From: Loxodes magnus | Taxonomy: Eukaryota > Ciliophora > Karyorelictea > Loxodida > Loxodidae | NCBI GenBank assembly: GCA_946699065.1 | Contig: CAMPDV010000230.1 | Location: 1 to 64,000, forward strand | Direction: 5' to 3' | DNA: 64,000 bases | Shown: positions 15,001 through 30,000 of the stretch, piece after piece | How positions within the stretch are numbered: position 1 is the stretch's first letter | Layout of the letters: the number at the start of each line of letters is the position of its first letter | Notes under the pieces: generated by a model | What the model was told of the DNA's origin: nothing | Database searches by the model: none | What the model saw: only the letters and a program-made list of their open reading frames with translations | Translations under genes and position numbers: made by a program

Positions 15001-18000
15001 CATATCATCACTTCCCGATACAATGAACTCTGAATCACTAGATATAGCCGCAGTATATACATAACTAGTGTGACCACTCATGGTCTTACAGGTACCTGTC
15101 TTGACGTCCCATAGTCTCACCGTCTAATCATCACTTCCCGATACAATGAACTCTGAATCACTGGATATAGCCACAGTATATACATAACTAGTGTGACAAC
15201 TCATGGTCTTACAGGTACCTGTCTTGACGTCCCATAGTCTCACCGTCTTATCATCACTTCCCGATACAATGAACTCTGAATCACTGGATATAGCCACAGC
15301 ATATACAGAATCTGTGTGACCACTCATGGTCTTACAGGTACCTGTCTTGACGTCCCATAGTCTCACCGTCTTATCATCACTTCCCGATACAATGAACTCT
15401 GAATCACTGGATATAGCCGCAGTATATACATAACTAGTGTGACCACTCATGATCTTACAGGTACCTGTCTTGACGTCCCATAGTCTCACCGTCATATCAT
15501 CACTTCCCGATACAATGAACTCTGAATCACTAGATATAGCCGCAGTATATACATAACTAGTGTGACCACTCATGGTCTTACAGGTACCTGTCTTGACGTC
15601 CCATAGTCTCACCGTCTTATCATCACTTCCCGATACAATGAACTCTGAATCACTGGATATAGCCGCAGTATATACATAACTAGTGTGACCACTCATGGTC
15701 TTACAGGTACCTGTCTTGACGTCCCATAGTCTCACCGTCTTATCATCACTTCCCGATACAATGAACTCTGAATCACTGGATATAGCCACAGCATATACAG
15801 AATCTGTGTGACCACTCATGGTCTTACAGGTACCTGTCTTGACGTCCCATAGTCTCACCGTCTTATCATCACTTCCCGATACAATGAACTCTGAATCACT
15901 GGATATAGCCACAGCATATACATAACTAGTGTGACCACTCATGGTCTTACAGGTACCTGTCTTGACGTCCCATAGTCTCACCGTCATATCATCACTTCCC
16001 GATACGATGAACTCTGAATCACTGGATATAGCCACAGCATATACATAACTAGTGTGACAACTCATGGTCTTACAGGTACCTGTCTTGACGTCCCATAGTC
16101 TCACCGTCTTATCATCACTTCCCGATTTAATGAACTCTGAATCACTGGATATAGCCACAGTATATACATAACTAGTGTGACAACTCATGGTCTTACAGGT
16201 ACCTGTCTTGACGTCCCATAGTCTCACCGTCTAATCTGCACTTCCCGATACGATGAACTCTGAATCACTGGATATAGACACAGATCTTACATAACTAGTG
16301 TGACAACTCATGGTCTTACAGGTACCTGTCTTGACGTCCCATAGTCTCACCGTCTTATCATCACTTCCCGATACGATGAACTCTGAATCACTGGATATAG
16401 CCACAGTATATACATAACTAGTGTGACCACTCATGGTCTTACAGGTACCTGTCTTGACGTCCCATAGTCTCACAGTATTATAATAACTTCCCGATACGAT
16501 GAACTCTGAATCACTGGATATAGACACAGATCTTACATAACTAGTGTGACCACTCATGGTCTTACAGGTACCTGTCTTGACGTCCCATTGTCTCACCGTC
16601 TTATCATGACTTCCCGATACGATGAACTCTGAATCACTGGATATAGCCACAGCATATACAGAATCTGTGTGACCACTCATGGTCTTACAGGTACCTGTCT
16701 TCACGTCCCATAGTCTCACAGTATTATAATAACTTCCCGATACAATGAACTCTGAATCACTAGATATAGCCACAGCATATACATAACTAGTGTGACCACT
16801 CATGGTCTTACAGGTACCTGTCTTGACGTCCCATAGTCTCACCGTCTTATCATCACTTCCCGATACAATGAACTCTGAATCACTGGATATAGACAAAGAT
16901 CTTACATAACTAGTGTGACCACTCATGGTCTTACAGGTACCTGTCTTCACGTCCCATAGTCTCACAGTATTATAATAACTTCCCGATACAATGAACTCTG
17001 AATCACTAGATATAGCCGCAGTATATACATAACTAGTGTGACCACTCATGGTCTTACAGGTACCTGTCTTGACGTCCCATAGTCTCACCGTCTTATCATC
17101 ACTTCCCGATACAATGAACTCTGAATCACTGGATATAGCCACAGCATATACAGAATCTGTGTGACCACTCATGGTCTTACAGGTACCTGTCTTGACGTCC
17201 CATAGTCTCACCGTCTTATCATCACTTCCCGATACGATGAACTCTGAATCACTGGATATAGACACAGATCTTACATAACTAGTGTGACAACTCATGGTCT
17301 TACAGGTACCTGTCTTGACGTCCCATAGTCTCACCGTCTTATCATCACTTCCCGATACAATGAACTCTGAATCACTGGATATAGCCGCAGTATATACATA
17401 ACTAGTGTGACCACTCATGGTCTTACAGGTACCTGTCTTGACGTCCCATAGTCTCACCGTCATATCATCACTTCCCGATACAATGAACTCTGAATCACTA
17501 GATATAGCCGCAGTATATACATAACTAGTGTGACCACTCATGGTCTTACAGGTACCTGTCTTCACGTCCCATAGTCTCACCGTCTTATCATCACTTCCCG
17601 ATACAATGAACTCTGAATCACTGGATATAGCCACAGCATATACAGAATCTGTGTGACCACTCATGGTCTTACAGGTACCTGTCTTGACGTCCCTTAGTCT
17701 CACAGTCTAATCATCACTTCCCGATACAATGAACTCTGAATCACTGGATATAGCCACAGTATATACACAACTAGTGTGACCACTCATGGTCTTACAGGTA
17801 CCTGTCTTGACGTCCCATTGTCTCACCGTATTATCTCCACTTCCCGATACGATGAACTCTGAATCACTGGATATAGCCACAGCATATACAGAATCTGTGT
17901 GACCACTCATGGTCTTACAGGTACCTGTCTTCACGTCCCATAGTCTCACAGTATTATAATAACTTCCCGATACAATGAACTCTGAATCACTAGATATAGC

Positions 18001-21000
18001 CGCAGTATATACATAACTAGTGTGACCACTCATGGTCTTACAGGTACCTGTCTTCACGTCCCATAGTCTCACCGTCTTATCATGACTTCCCGATACGATG
18101 AACTCTGAATCACTGGATATAGCCACAGCATATACAGAATCTGTGTGACCACTCATGGTCTTACAGGTACCTGTCTTGACGTCCCATAGTCTCACCGTCT
18201 TATCAGAACTTCCCGATACGATGAACTCTGAATCACTGGATATAGACACAGCATATACATAACTAGTGTGACAACTCATGGTCTTACAGGTACCTGTCTT
18301 GACGTCCCATAGTCTCACCGTCTTATCATCACTTCCCGATACAATGAACTCTGAATCACTGGATATAGCCACAGCATATACAGAATCTGTGTGACCACTC
18401 ATGGTCTTACAGGTACCTGTCTTGACGTCCCATAGTCTCACCGTCTTATCATCACTTCCCGATACAATGAACTCTGAATCACTGGATATAGACACAGATC
18501 TTACATAACTAGTGTGACCACTCATGGTCTTACAGGTACCTGTCTTCACGTCCCATAGTCTCACCGTCTTATAATAACTTCCCGATACAATGAACTCTGA
18601 ATCACTAGATATAGCCGCAGTATATACAGAATCTGTGTGACCACTCATGGTCTTACAGGTACCTGTCTTGACGTCCCATAGTCTCACCGTCTTATCATCA
18701 CTTCCCGATACGATGAACTCTGAATCACTGGATATAGCCACAGTATATACAGAATCTGTGTGACCACTCATGGTCTTACAGGTACCTGTCTTGACGTCCC
18801 ATAGTCTCACCGTATAATCTGCACTTCCCGATACGATGAACTCTGAATCACTGGATATAGCCACAGTATATACAGAATCTGTGTGACCACTCATGGTCTT
18901 ACAGGTACCTGTCTTGACGTCCCATAGTCTCACCGTCTTATCATCACTTCCCGATACGATGAACTCTGAATCACTGGATATAGCCACAGTATATACATTA
19001 CTAGTGTGACCACTCATGGTCTTACAGGTACCTGTCTTGACGTCCCGTAGTCTCACCGTCTAATCATAACTTCCAGATACAATGAACTCTGAATCACTGG
19101 ATATAGCCACAGCATATACATAACTAGTGTGACCACTCATGGTCTTACAGGTACCTGTCTTCACGTCCCATAGTCTCACAGTATTATAATAACTTCCCGA
19201 TACAATGAACTCTGAATCACTAGATATAGCCGCAGTATATACATAACTAGTGTGACCACTCATGGTCTTACAGGTACCTTTCTTCACGTCCCATAGTCTC
19301 ACCGTCTTATCATCACTTCCCGATACGATGAACTCTGAATCACTGGATATAGACACAGTATATACATAACTAGTGTGACCACTCATGGTCTTACAGGTAC
19401 CTGTCTTCACGTCCCATAGTCTCACCGTCTTATAATAACTTCCCGATACAATGAACTCTGAATCACTAGATATAGCCGCAGTATATACAGAATCTGTGTG
19501 ACCACTCATGGTCTTACAGGTACCTGTCTTGACGTCCCATAGTCTCACCGTCTTATCATCACTTCCCGATACGATGAACTCTGAATCACTGGATATAGCC
19601 ACAGTATATACAGAATCTGTGTGACCACTCATGGTCTTACAGGTACCTGTCTTGACGTCCCATAGTCTCACCGTCTTATCATCACTTCCCGATACAATGA
19701 ACTCTGAATCACTGGATATAGCCACAGCATATACAGAATCTGTGTGACCACTCATGGTCTTACAGGTACCTGTCTTGACGTCCCATAGTCTCACCGTCTT
19801 ATCATCACTTCCCGATACGATGAACTCTGAATCACTGGATATAGACACAGATCTTACATAACTAGTGTGACCACTCATGGTCTTACAGGTACCTGTCTTG
19901 ACGTCCCATTGTCTCACCGTATTATCTCCACTTCCCGATACGATGAACTCTGAATCACTGGATATAGCCACAGCATATACAGAATCTGTGTGACCACTCA
20001 TGGTCTTACAGGTACCTGTCTTGACGTCCCATAGTCTCACCGTCTTATCATCACTTCCCGATACGATGAACTCTGAATCACTGGATATAGACACAGATCT
20101 TACATAACTAGTGTGACCACTCATGGTCTTACAGGTACCTGTCTTGACGTCCCATAGTCTCACCGTCTTATCATCACTTCCCGATACGATGAACTCTGAA
20201 TCACTGGATATAGCCACAGCATATACATAACTAGTGTGACCACTCATGGTCTTACAGGTACCTGTCTTGACGTCCCATAGTCTCACCGTCTTATCATCAC
20301 TTCCCGATACGATGAACTCTGAATCACTGGATATAGCCACAGCATATACATAACTAGTGTGACCACTCATGGTCTTACAGGTACCTGTCTTGACGTCCCA
20401 TAGTCTCACCGTCTTATCATGACTTCCCGATACAATGAACTCTGAATCACTGGATATAGCCACAGCATATACAGAATCTGTGTGACCACTCATGGTCTTA
20501 CAGGTACCTGTCTTGACGTCCCATAGTCTCACCGTCTTATCAGAACTTCCCGATACGATGAACTCTGAATCACTGGATATAGACACAGCATATACATAAC
20601 TAGTGTGACCACTCATGGTCTTACAGGTACCTGTCTTGACGTCCCATAGTCTCACCGTCTTATCATCACTTCCCGATACAATGAACTCTGAATCACTGGA
20701 TATAGCCACAGCATATACAGAATCTGTGTGACCACTCATGGTCTTACAGGTACCTGTCTTGACGTCCCATAGTCTCACCGTCTTATCATCACTTCCCGAT
20801 ACAATGAACTCTGAATCACTGGATATAGACACAGATCTTACATAACTAGTGTGACCACTCATGGTCTTACAGGTACCTGTCTTCACGTCCCATAGTCTCA
20901 CCGTCTTATAATAACTTCCCGATACAATGAACTCTGAATCACTAGATATAGCCGCAGTATATACAGAATCTGTGTGACCACTCATGGTCTTACAGGTACC

Positions 21001-24000
21001 TGTCTTGACGTCCCATAGTCTCACCGTATAATCTGCACTTCCCGATACGATGAACTCTGAATCACTGGATATAGCCACAGTATATACAGAATCTGTGTGA
21101 CCACTCATGGTCTTACAGGTACCTGTCTTGACGTCCCATAGTCTCACCGTATAATCTGCACTTCCCGATACGATGAACTCTGAATCACTGGATATAGCCA
21201 CAGTATATACAGAATCTGTGTGACCACTCATGGTCTTACAGGTACCTGTCTTGACGTCCCATAGTCTCACCGTCTTATCATCACTTCCCGATACGATGAA
21301 CTCTGAATCACTGGATATAGCCACAGTATATACATTACTAGTGTGACCACTCATGGTCTTACAGGTACCTGTCTTGACGTCCCATAGTCTCACCGTCTTA
21401 TCATCACTTCCCGATACGATGAACTCTGAATCACTGGATATAGCCACAGTATATACAGAATCTGTGTGACCACTCATGGTCTTACAGGTACCTGTCTTCA
21501 CGTCCCATAGTCTCACAGTATTATAATAACTTCCCGATACAATGAACTCTGAATCACTAGATATAGCCGCAGTATATACAGAATCTGTGTGACCACTCAT
21601 GGTCTTACAGGTACCTGTCTTGACGTCCCATAGTCTCACCGTCTTATCATCACTTCCCGATACGATGAACTCTGAATCACTGGATATAGACACAGTATAT
21701 ACATAACTAGTGTGACCACTCATGGTCTTACAGGTACCTGTCTTCACGTCCCATAGTCTCACCGTCTTATAATAACTTCCCGATACAATGAACTCTGAAT
21801 CACTGGATATAGCCACAGCATATACAGAATCTGTGTGACCACTCATGGTCTTACAGGTACCTGTCTTGACGTCCCATAGTCTCACAGTATTATAATAACT
21901 TCCCGATACAATGAACTCTGAATCACTAGATATAGCCGCAGTATATACATAACTAGTGTGACCACTCATGGTCTTACAGGTACCTGTCTTGACGTCCCAT
22001 AGTCTCACCGTCTTATCATCACTTCCCGATACGATGAACTCTGAATCACTGGATATAGCCAAAGCATATACACAACTAGTGTGATCACTCATGGTCTTAC
22101 AGGTACCTGTCTTGACGTCCCATTGTCTCACCGTATTATCTCCACTTCCCGATACGATGAACTCTGAATCACTGGATATAGCCACAGCATATACAGAATC
22201 TGTGTGACCACTCATGGTCTTACAGGTACCTGTCTTGACGTCCCATAGTCTCACCGTCTTATCATCACTTCCCGATACGATGAACTCTGAATCACTGGAT
22301 ATAGACACAGATCTTACATAACTAGTGTGACCACTCATGGTCTTACAGGTACCTGTCTTGACGTCCCATAGTCTCACCGTATTATCTCCACTTCCCGATA
22401 CGATGAACTCTGAATCACTGGATATAGCCACAGCATATACAGAATCTGTGTGACCACTCATGGTCTTACAGGTACCTGTCTTGACGTCCCATAGTCTCAC
22501 CGTCTTATCATCACTTCCCGATACGATGAACTCTGAATCACTGGATATAGACACAGATCTTACATAACTAGTGTGACCACTCATGGTCTTACAGGTACCT
22601 GTCTTGACGTCCCATAGTCTCACCGTCTTATCATCACTTCCCGATACGATGAACTCTGAATCACTGGATATAGCCACAGCATATACATAACTAGTGTGAC
22701 CACTCATGGTCTTACAGGTACCTGTCTTGACGTCCCATAGTCTCACCGTCTTATCATCACTTCCCGATACGATGAACTCTGAATCACTGGATATAGCCAC
22801 AGTATATACATAACTAGTGTGACCACTCATGGTCTTACAGGTACCTGTCTTGACGTCCCATAGTCTCACCGTCTTATCATCACTTCCCGATACGATGAAC
22901 TCTGAATCACTGGATATAGCCACAGCATATACAGAATCTGTGTGACCACTCATGGTCTTACAGGTACCTGTCTTGACGTCCCATAGTCTCACCGTCTTAT
23001 CATCACTTCCCGATACGATGAACTCTGAATCACTGGATATAGCCACAGTATATACATAACTAGTGTGACCACTCATGGTCTTACAGGTACCTGTCTTGAC
23101 GTCCCATAGTCTCACAGTATTATAATAACTTCCCGATACAATGAACTCTGAATCACTAGATATAGCCGCAGTATATACATAACTAGTGTGACCACTCATG
23201 GTCTTACAGGTACCTGTCTTGACGTCCCATAGTCTCACCGTCTTATCATCACTTCCCGATACAATGAACTCTGAATCACTGGATATAGACAAAGATCTTA
23301 CATAACTAGTGTGACCACTCATGGTCTTACAGGTACCTGTCTTGACGTCCCATAGTCTCACCGTCTTATCAGAACTTCCCGATACGATGAACTCTGAATC
23401 ACTGGATATAGCCACAGATCTTACATAACTAGTGTGACAACTCATGGTCTTACAGGTACCTGTCTTGACGTCCCATAGTCTCACCGTCTTATCATCACTT
23501 CCCGATACAATGAACTCTGAATCACTGGATATAGCCACAGCATATACAGAATCTGTGTGACCACTCATGGTCTTACAGGTACCTGTCTTGACGTCCCATA
23601 GTCTCACCGTCTTATCATCACTTCCCGATACGATGAACTCTGAATCACTGGATATAGACACAGATCTTACATAACTAGTGTGACCACTCATGGTCTTACA
23701 GGTACCTGTCTTGACGTCCCATAGTCTCACCGTCTTATCATCACTTCCCGATACGATGAACTCTGAATCACTGGATATAGCCACAGCATATACATAACTA
23801 GTGTGACCACTCATGGTCTTACAGGTACCTGTCTTGACGTCCCATAGTCTCACCGTCTTATCATCACTTCCCGATACGATGAACTCTGAATCACTGGATA
23901 TAGCCACAGTATATACATAACTAGTGTGACCACTCATGGTCTTACAGGTACCTGTCTTGACGTCCCATAGTCTCACCGTCTTATCATCACTTCCCGATAC

Positions 24001-27000
24001 GATGAACTCTGAATCACTGGATATAGCCACAGCATATACAGAATCTGTGTGACCACTCATGGTCTTACAGGTACCTGTCTTGACGTCCCATAGTCTCACC
24101 GTCTTATCATCACTTCCCGATACGATGAACTCTGAATCACTGGATATAGCCACAGTATATACATAACTAGTGTGACCACTCATGGTCTTACAGGTACCTG
24201 TCTTGACGTCCCATAGTCTCACAGTATTATAATAACTTCCCGATACAATGAACTCTGAATCACTAGATATAGCCGCAGTATATACATAACTAGTGTGACC
24301 ACTCATGGTCTTACAGGTACCTGTCTTGACGTCCCATAGTCTCACCGTCTTATCATCACTTCCCGATACAATGAACTCTGAATCACTGGATATAGACAAA
24401 GATCTTACATAACTAGTGTGACCACTCATGGTCTTACAGGTACCTGTCTTGACGTCCCATAGTCTCACCGTCTTATCAGAACTTCCCGATACGATGAACT
24501 CTGAATCACTGGATATAGCCACAGATCTTACATAACTAGTGTGACAACTCATGGTCTTACAGGTACCTGTCTTGACGTCCCATAGTCTCACCGTCTTATC
24601 ATCACTTCCCGATACAATGAACTCTGAATCACTGGATATAGCCACAGCATATACAGAATCTGTGTGACCACTCATGGTCTTACAGGTACCTGTCTTGACG
24701 TCCCATAGTCTCACAGTATTATAATAACTTCCCGATACAATGAACTCTGAATCACTAGATATAGCCGCAGTATATACATAACTAGTGTGACCACTCATGG
24801 TCTTACAGGTACCTGTCTTGACGTCCCATAGTCTCACCGTCTTATCATCACTTCCCGATACGATGAACTCTGAATCACTGGATATAGCCAAAGCATATAC
24901 ACAACTAGTGTGATCACTCATGGTCTTACAGGTACCTGTCTTGACGTCCCATTGTCTCACCGTATTATCTCCACTTCCCGATACGATGAACTCTGAATCA
25001 CTGGATATAGCCACAGCATATACAGAATCTGTGTGACCACTCATGGTCTTACAGGTACCTGTCTTGACGTCCCATAGTCTCACCGTCTTATCATCACTTC
25101 CCGATACGATGAACTCTGAATCACTGGATATAGACACAGATCTTACATAACTAGTGTGACCACTCATGGTCTTACAGGTACCTGTCTTGACGTCCCATTG
25201 TCTCACCGTATTATCTCCACTTCCCGATACGATGAACTCTGAATCACTGGATATAGCCAAAGCATATACACAACTAGTGTGATCACTCATGGTCTTACAG
25301 GTACCTGTCTTGACGTCCCATAGTCTCACCGTCTTATCATCACTTCCCGATACGATGAACTCTGAATCACTGGATATAGACACAGATCTTACATAACTAG
25401 TGTGACCACTCATGGTCTTACAGGTACCTGTCTTGACGTCCCATTGTCTCACCGTATTATCATCACTTCCCGATACGATGAACTCTGAATCACTGGATAT
25501 AGCCAAAGCATATACACAACTAGTGTGATCACTCATGGTCTTACAGGTACCTGTCTTGACGTCCCATTGTCTCACCGTATTATCTCCACTTCCCGATACG
25601 ATGAACTCTGAATCACTGGATATAGCCACAGCATATACAGAATCTGTGTGATCACTCATGGTCTTACAGGTACCTGTCTTGACGTCCCATTGTCTCACCG
25701 TATTATCTCCACTTCCCGATACGATGAACTCTGAATCACTGGATATAGCCACAGCATATACAGAATCTGTGTGACCACTCATGGTCTTACAGGTACCTGT
25801 CTTGACGTCCCATAGTCTCACCGTCTTATCATCACTTCCCGATACGATGAACTCTGAATCACTGGATATAGACACAGATCTTACATAACTAGTGTGACCA
25901 CTCATGGTCTTACAGGTACCTGTCTTGACGTCCCATAGTCTCACCGTCTTATCATGACTTCCCGATACAATGAACTCTGAATCACTGGATATAGCCACAG
26001 CATATACAGAATCTGTGTGACCACTCATGGTCTTACAGGTACCTGTCTTGACGTCCCATAGTCTCACCGTCTTATCATCACTTCCCGATACGATGAACTC
26101 TGAATCACTGGATATAGCCACAGTATATACAGAATCTGTGTGACCACTCATGGTCTTACAGGTACCTGTCTTGACGTCCCATAGTCTCACCGTATAATCT
26201 GCACTTCCCGATACGATGAACTCTGAATCACTGGATATAGCCACAGTATATACAGAATCTGTGTGACCACTCATGGTCTTACAGGTACCTGTCTTGACGT
26301 CCCGTAGTCTCACCGTCTAATCATAACTTCCAGATACAATGAACTCTGAATCACTGGATATAGCCACAGCATATACAGAATCTGTGTGACCACTCATGGT
26401 CTTACAGGTACCTGTCTTGACGTCCCATAGTCTCACCGTCTTATCATCACTTCCCGATACGATGAACTCTGAATCACTGGATATAGCCACAGTATATACA
26501 GAATCTGTGTGACCACTCATGGTCTTACAGGTACCTGTCTTGACGTCCCATAGTCTCACAGTCTTATCATGACTTCCCGATACGATGAACTCTGAATCAC
26601 TGGATATAGCCACAGTATATACATTACTAGTGTGACCACTCATGGTCTTACAGGTACCTGTCTTGACGTCCCGTAGTCTCACCGTCTAATCATAACTTCC
26701 AGATACAATGAACTCTGAATCACTGGATATAGCCACAGCATATACAGAATCTGTGTGACCACTCATGGTCTTACAGGTACCTGTCTTGACGTCCCGTAGT
26801 CTCACCGTCTTATAATAACTTCCCGATACAATGAACTCTGAATCACTAGATATAGCCGCAGTATATACAGAATCTGTGTGACCACTCATGGTCTTACAGG
26901 TACCTGTCTTGACGTCCCATAGTCTCACCGTCTTATCATCACTTCCCGATACGATGAACTCTGAATCACTGGATATAGCCACAGTATATACAGAATCTGT

Positions 27001-30000
27001 GTGACCACTCATGGTCTTACAGGTACCTGTCTTGACGTCCCATAGTCTCACCGTCTTATCATCACTTCCCGATACGATGAACTCTGAATCACTGGATATA
27101 GCCACAGTATATACATAACTAGTGTGACCACTCATGGTCTTACAGGTACCTGTCTTGACGTCCCATAGTCTCACCGTCTTATCATGACTTCCCGATACAA
27201 TGAACTCTGAATCACTGGATATAGCCACAGCATATACAGAATCTGTGTGACCACTCATGGTCTTACAGGTACCTGTCTTGACGTCCCATAGTCTCACCGT
27301 CTTATCATCACTTCCCGATACGATGAACTCTGAATCACTGGATATAGACACAGATCTTACATAACTAGTGTGACCACTCATGGTCTTACAGGTACCTGTC
27401 TTGACGTCCCATTGTCTCACCGTATTATCTCCACTTCCCGATACGATGAACTCTGAATCACTGGATATAGCCACAGCATATACAGAATCTGTGTGACCAC
27501 TCATGGTCTTACAGGTACCTGTCTTGACGTCCCATAGTCTCACCGTCTTATCATCACTTCCCGATACGATGAACTCTGAATCACTGGATATAGACACAGA
27601 TCTTACATAACTAGTGTGACCACTCATGGTCTTACAGGTACCTGTCTTGACGTCCCATAGTCTCACCGTCTTATCATCACTTCCCGATACGATGAACTCT
27701 GAATCACTGGATATAGCCACAGCATATACATAACTAGTGTGACCACTCATGGTCTTACAGGTACCTGTCTTGACGTCCCATAGTCTCACCGTCTTATCAT
27801 CACTTCCCGATACAATGAACTCTGAATCACTGGATATAGCCACAGTATATACATAACTAGTGTGACCACTCATGGTCTTACAGGTACCTGTCTTGACGTC
27901 CCATAGTCTCACCGTCTTATCATCACTTCCCGATACGATGAACTCTGAATCACTGGATATAGCCACAGCATATACAGAATCTGTGTGACCACTCATGGTC
28001 TTACAGGTACCTGTCTTGACGTCCCATAGTCTCACCGTCTTATCATCACTTCCCGATACGATGAACTCTGAATCACTGGATATAGCCACAGTATATACAT
28101 AACTAGTGTGACCACTCATGGTCTTACAGGTACCTGTCTTCACGTCCCATAGTCTCACAGTATTATAATAACTTCCCGATACAATGAACTCTGAATCACT
28201 AGATATAGCCGCAGTATATACATAACTAGTGTGACCACTCATGGTCTTACAGGTACCTGTCTTGACGTCCCATAGTCTCACCGTCTTATCATCACTTCCC
28301 GATACAATGAACTCTGAATCACTGGATATAGACAAAGATCTTACATAACTAGTGTGACCACTCATGGTCTTACAGGTACCTGTCTTGACGTCCCATAGTC
28401 TCACCGTCTTATCAGAACTTCCCGATACGATGAACTCTGAATCACTGGATATAGCCACAGATCTTACATAACTAGTGTGACAACTCATGGTCTTACAGGT
28501 ACCTGTCTTGACGTCCCATAGTCTCACCGTCTTATCATCACTTCCCGATACAATGAACTCTGAATCACTGGATATAGCCACAGCATATACAGAATCTGTG
28601 TGACCACTCATGGTCTTACAGGTACCTGTCTTGACGTCCCATAGTCTCACAGTATTATAATAACTTCCCGATACAATGAACTCTGAATCACTAGATATAG
28701 CCGCAGTATATACATAACTAGTGTGACCACTCATGGTCTTACAGGTACCTGTCTTGACGTCCCATAGTCTCACCGTCTTATCATCACTTCCCGATACGAT
28801 GAACTCTGAATCACTGGATATAGCCAAAGCATATACACAACTAGTGTGATCACTCATGGTCTTACAGGTACCTGTCTTGACGTCCCATTGTCTCACCGTA
28901 TTATCTCCACTTCCCGATACGATGAACTCTGAATCACTGGATATAGCCACAGCATATACAGAATCTGTGTGACCACTCATGGTCTTACAGGTACCTGTCT
29001 TGACGTCCCATAGTCTCACCGTCTTATCATCACTTCCCGATACGATGAACTCTGAATCACTGGATATAGACACAGATCTTACATAACTAGTGTGACCACT
29101 CATGGTCTTACAGGTACCTGTCTTGACGTCCCATAGTCTCACCGTCTTATCATCACTTCCCGATACAATGAACTCTGAATCACTGGATATAGCCACAGCA
29201 TATACAGAATCTGTGTGACCACTCATGGTCTTACAGGTACCTGTCTTGACGTCCCATAGTCTCACCGTCTTATCATCACTTCCCGATACGATGAACTCTG
29301 AATCACTGGATATAGCCACAGTATATACATAACTAGTGTGACCACTCATGGTCTTACAGGTACCTGTCTTGACGTCCCATAGTCTCACCGTCTTATCATC
29401 ACTTCCCGATACAATGAACTCTGAATCACTGGATATAGCCACAGCATATACAGAATCTGTGTGACCACTCATGGTCTTACAGGTACCTGTCTTGACGTCC
29501 CATAGTCTCACCGTATAATCTGCACTTCCCGATACGATGAACTCTGAATCACTGGATATAGCCACAGTATATACATAACTAGTGTGACCACTCATGGTCT
29601 TACAGGTACCTGTCTTGACGTCCCATAGTCTCACCGTCTTATCATCACTTCCCGATACGATGAACTCTGAATCACTGGATATAGCCACAGCATATACAGA
29701 ATCTGTGTGACCACTCATGGTCTTACAGGTACCTGTCTTGACGTCCCATAGTCTCACCGTCTAATCTGCACTTCCCGATACAATGAACTCTGAATCACTG
29801 GATATAGCCACAGATCTTACATAACTAGTGTGACCACTCATGGTCTTACAGGTACCTGTCTTGACGTCCCATAGTCTCACCGTCTTATCATCACTTCCCG
29901 ATACGATGAACTCTGAATCACTGGATATAGCCACAGCATATACATAACTAGTGTGACCACTCATGGTCTTACAGGTACCTGTCTTGACGTCCCATAGTCT

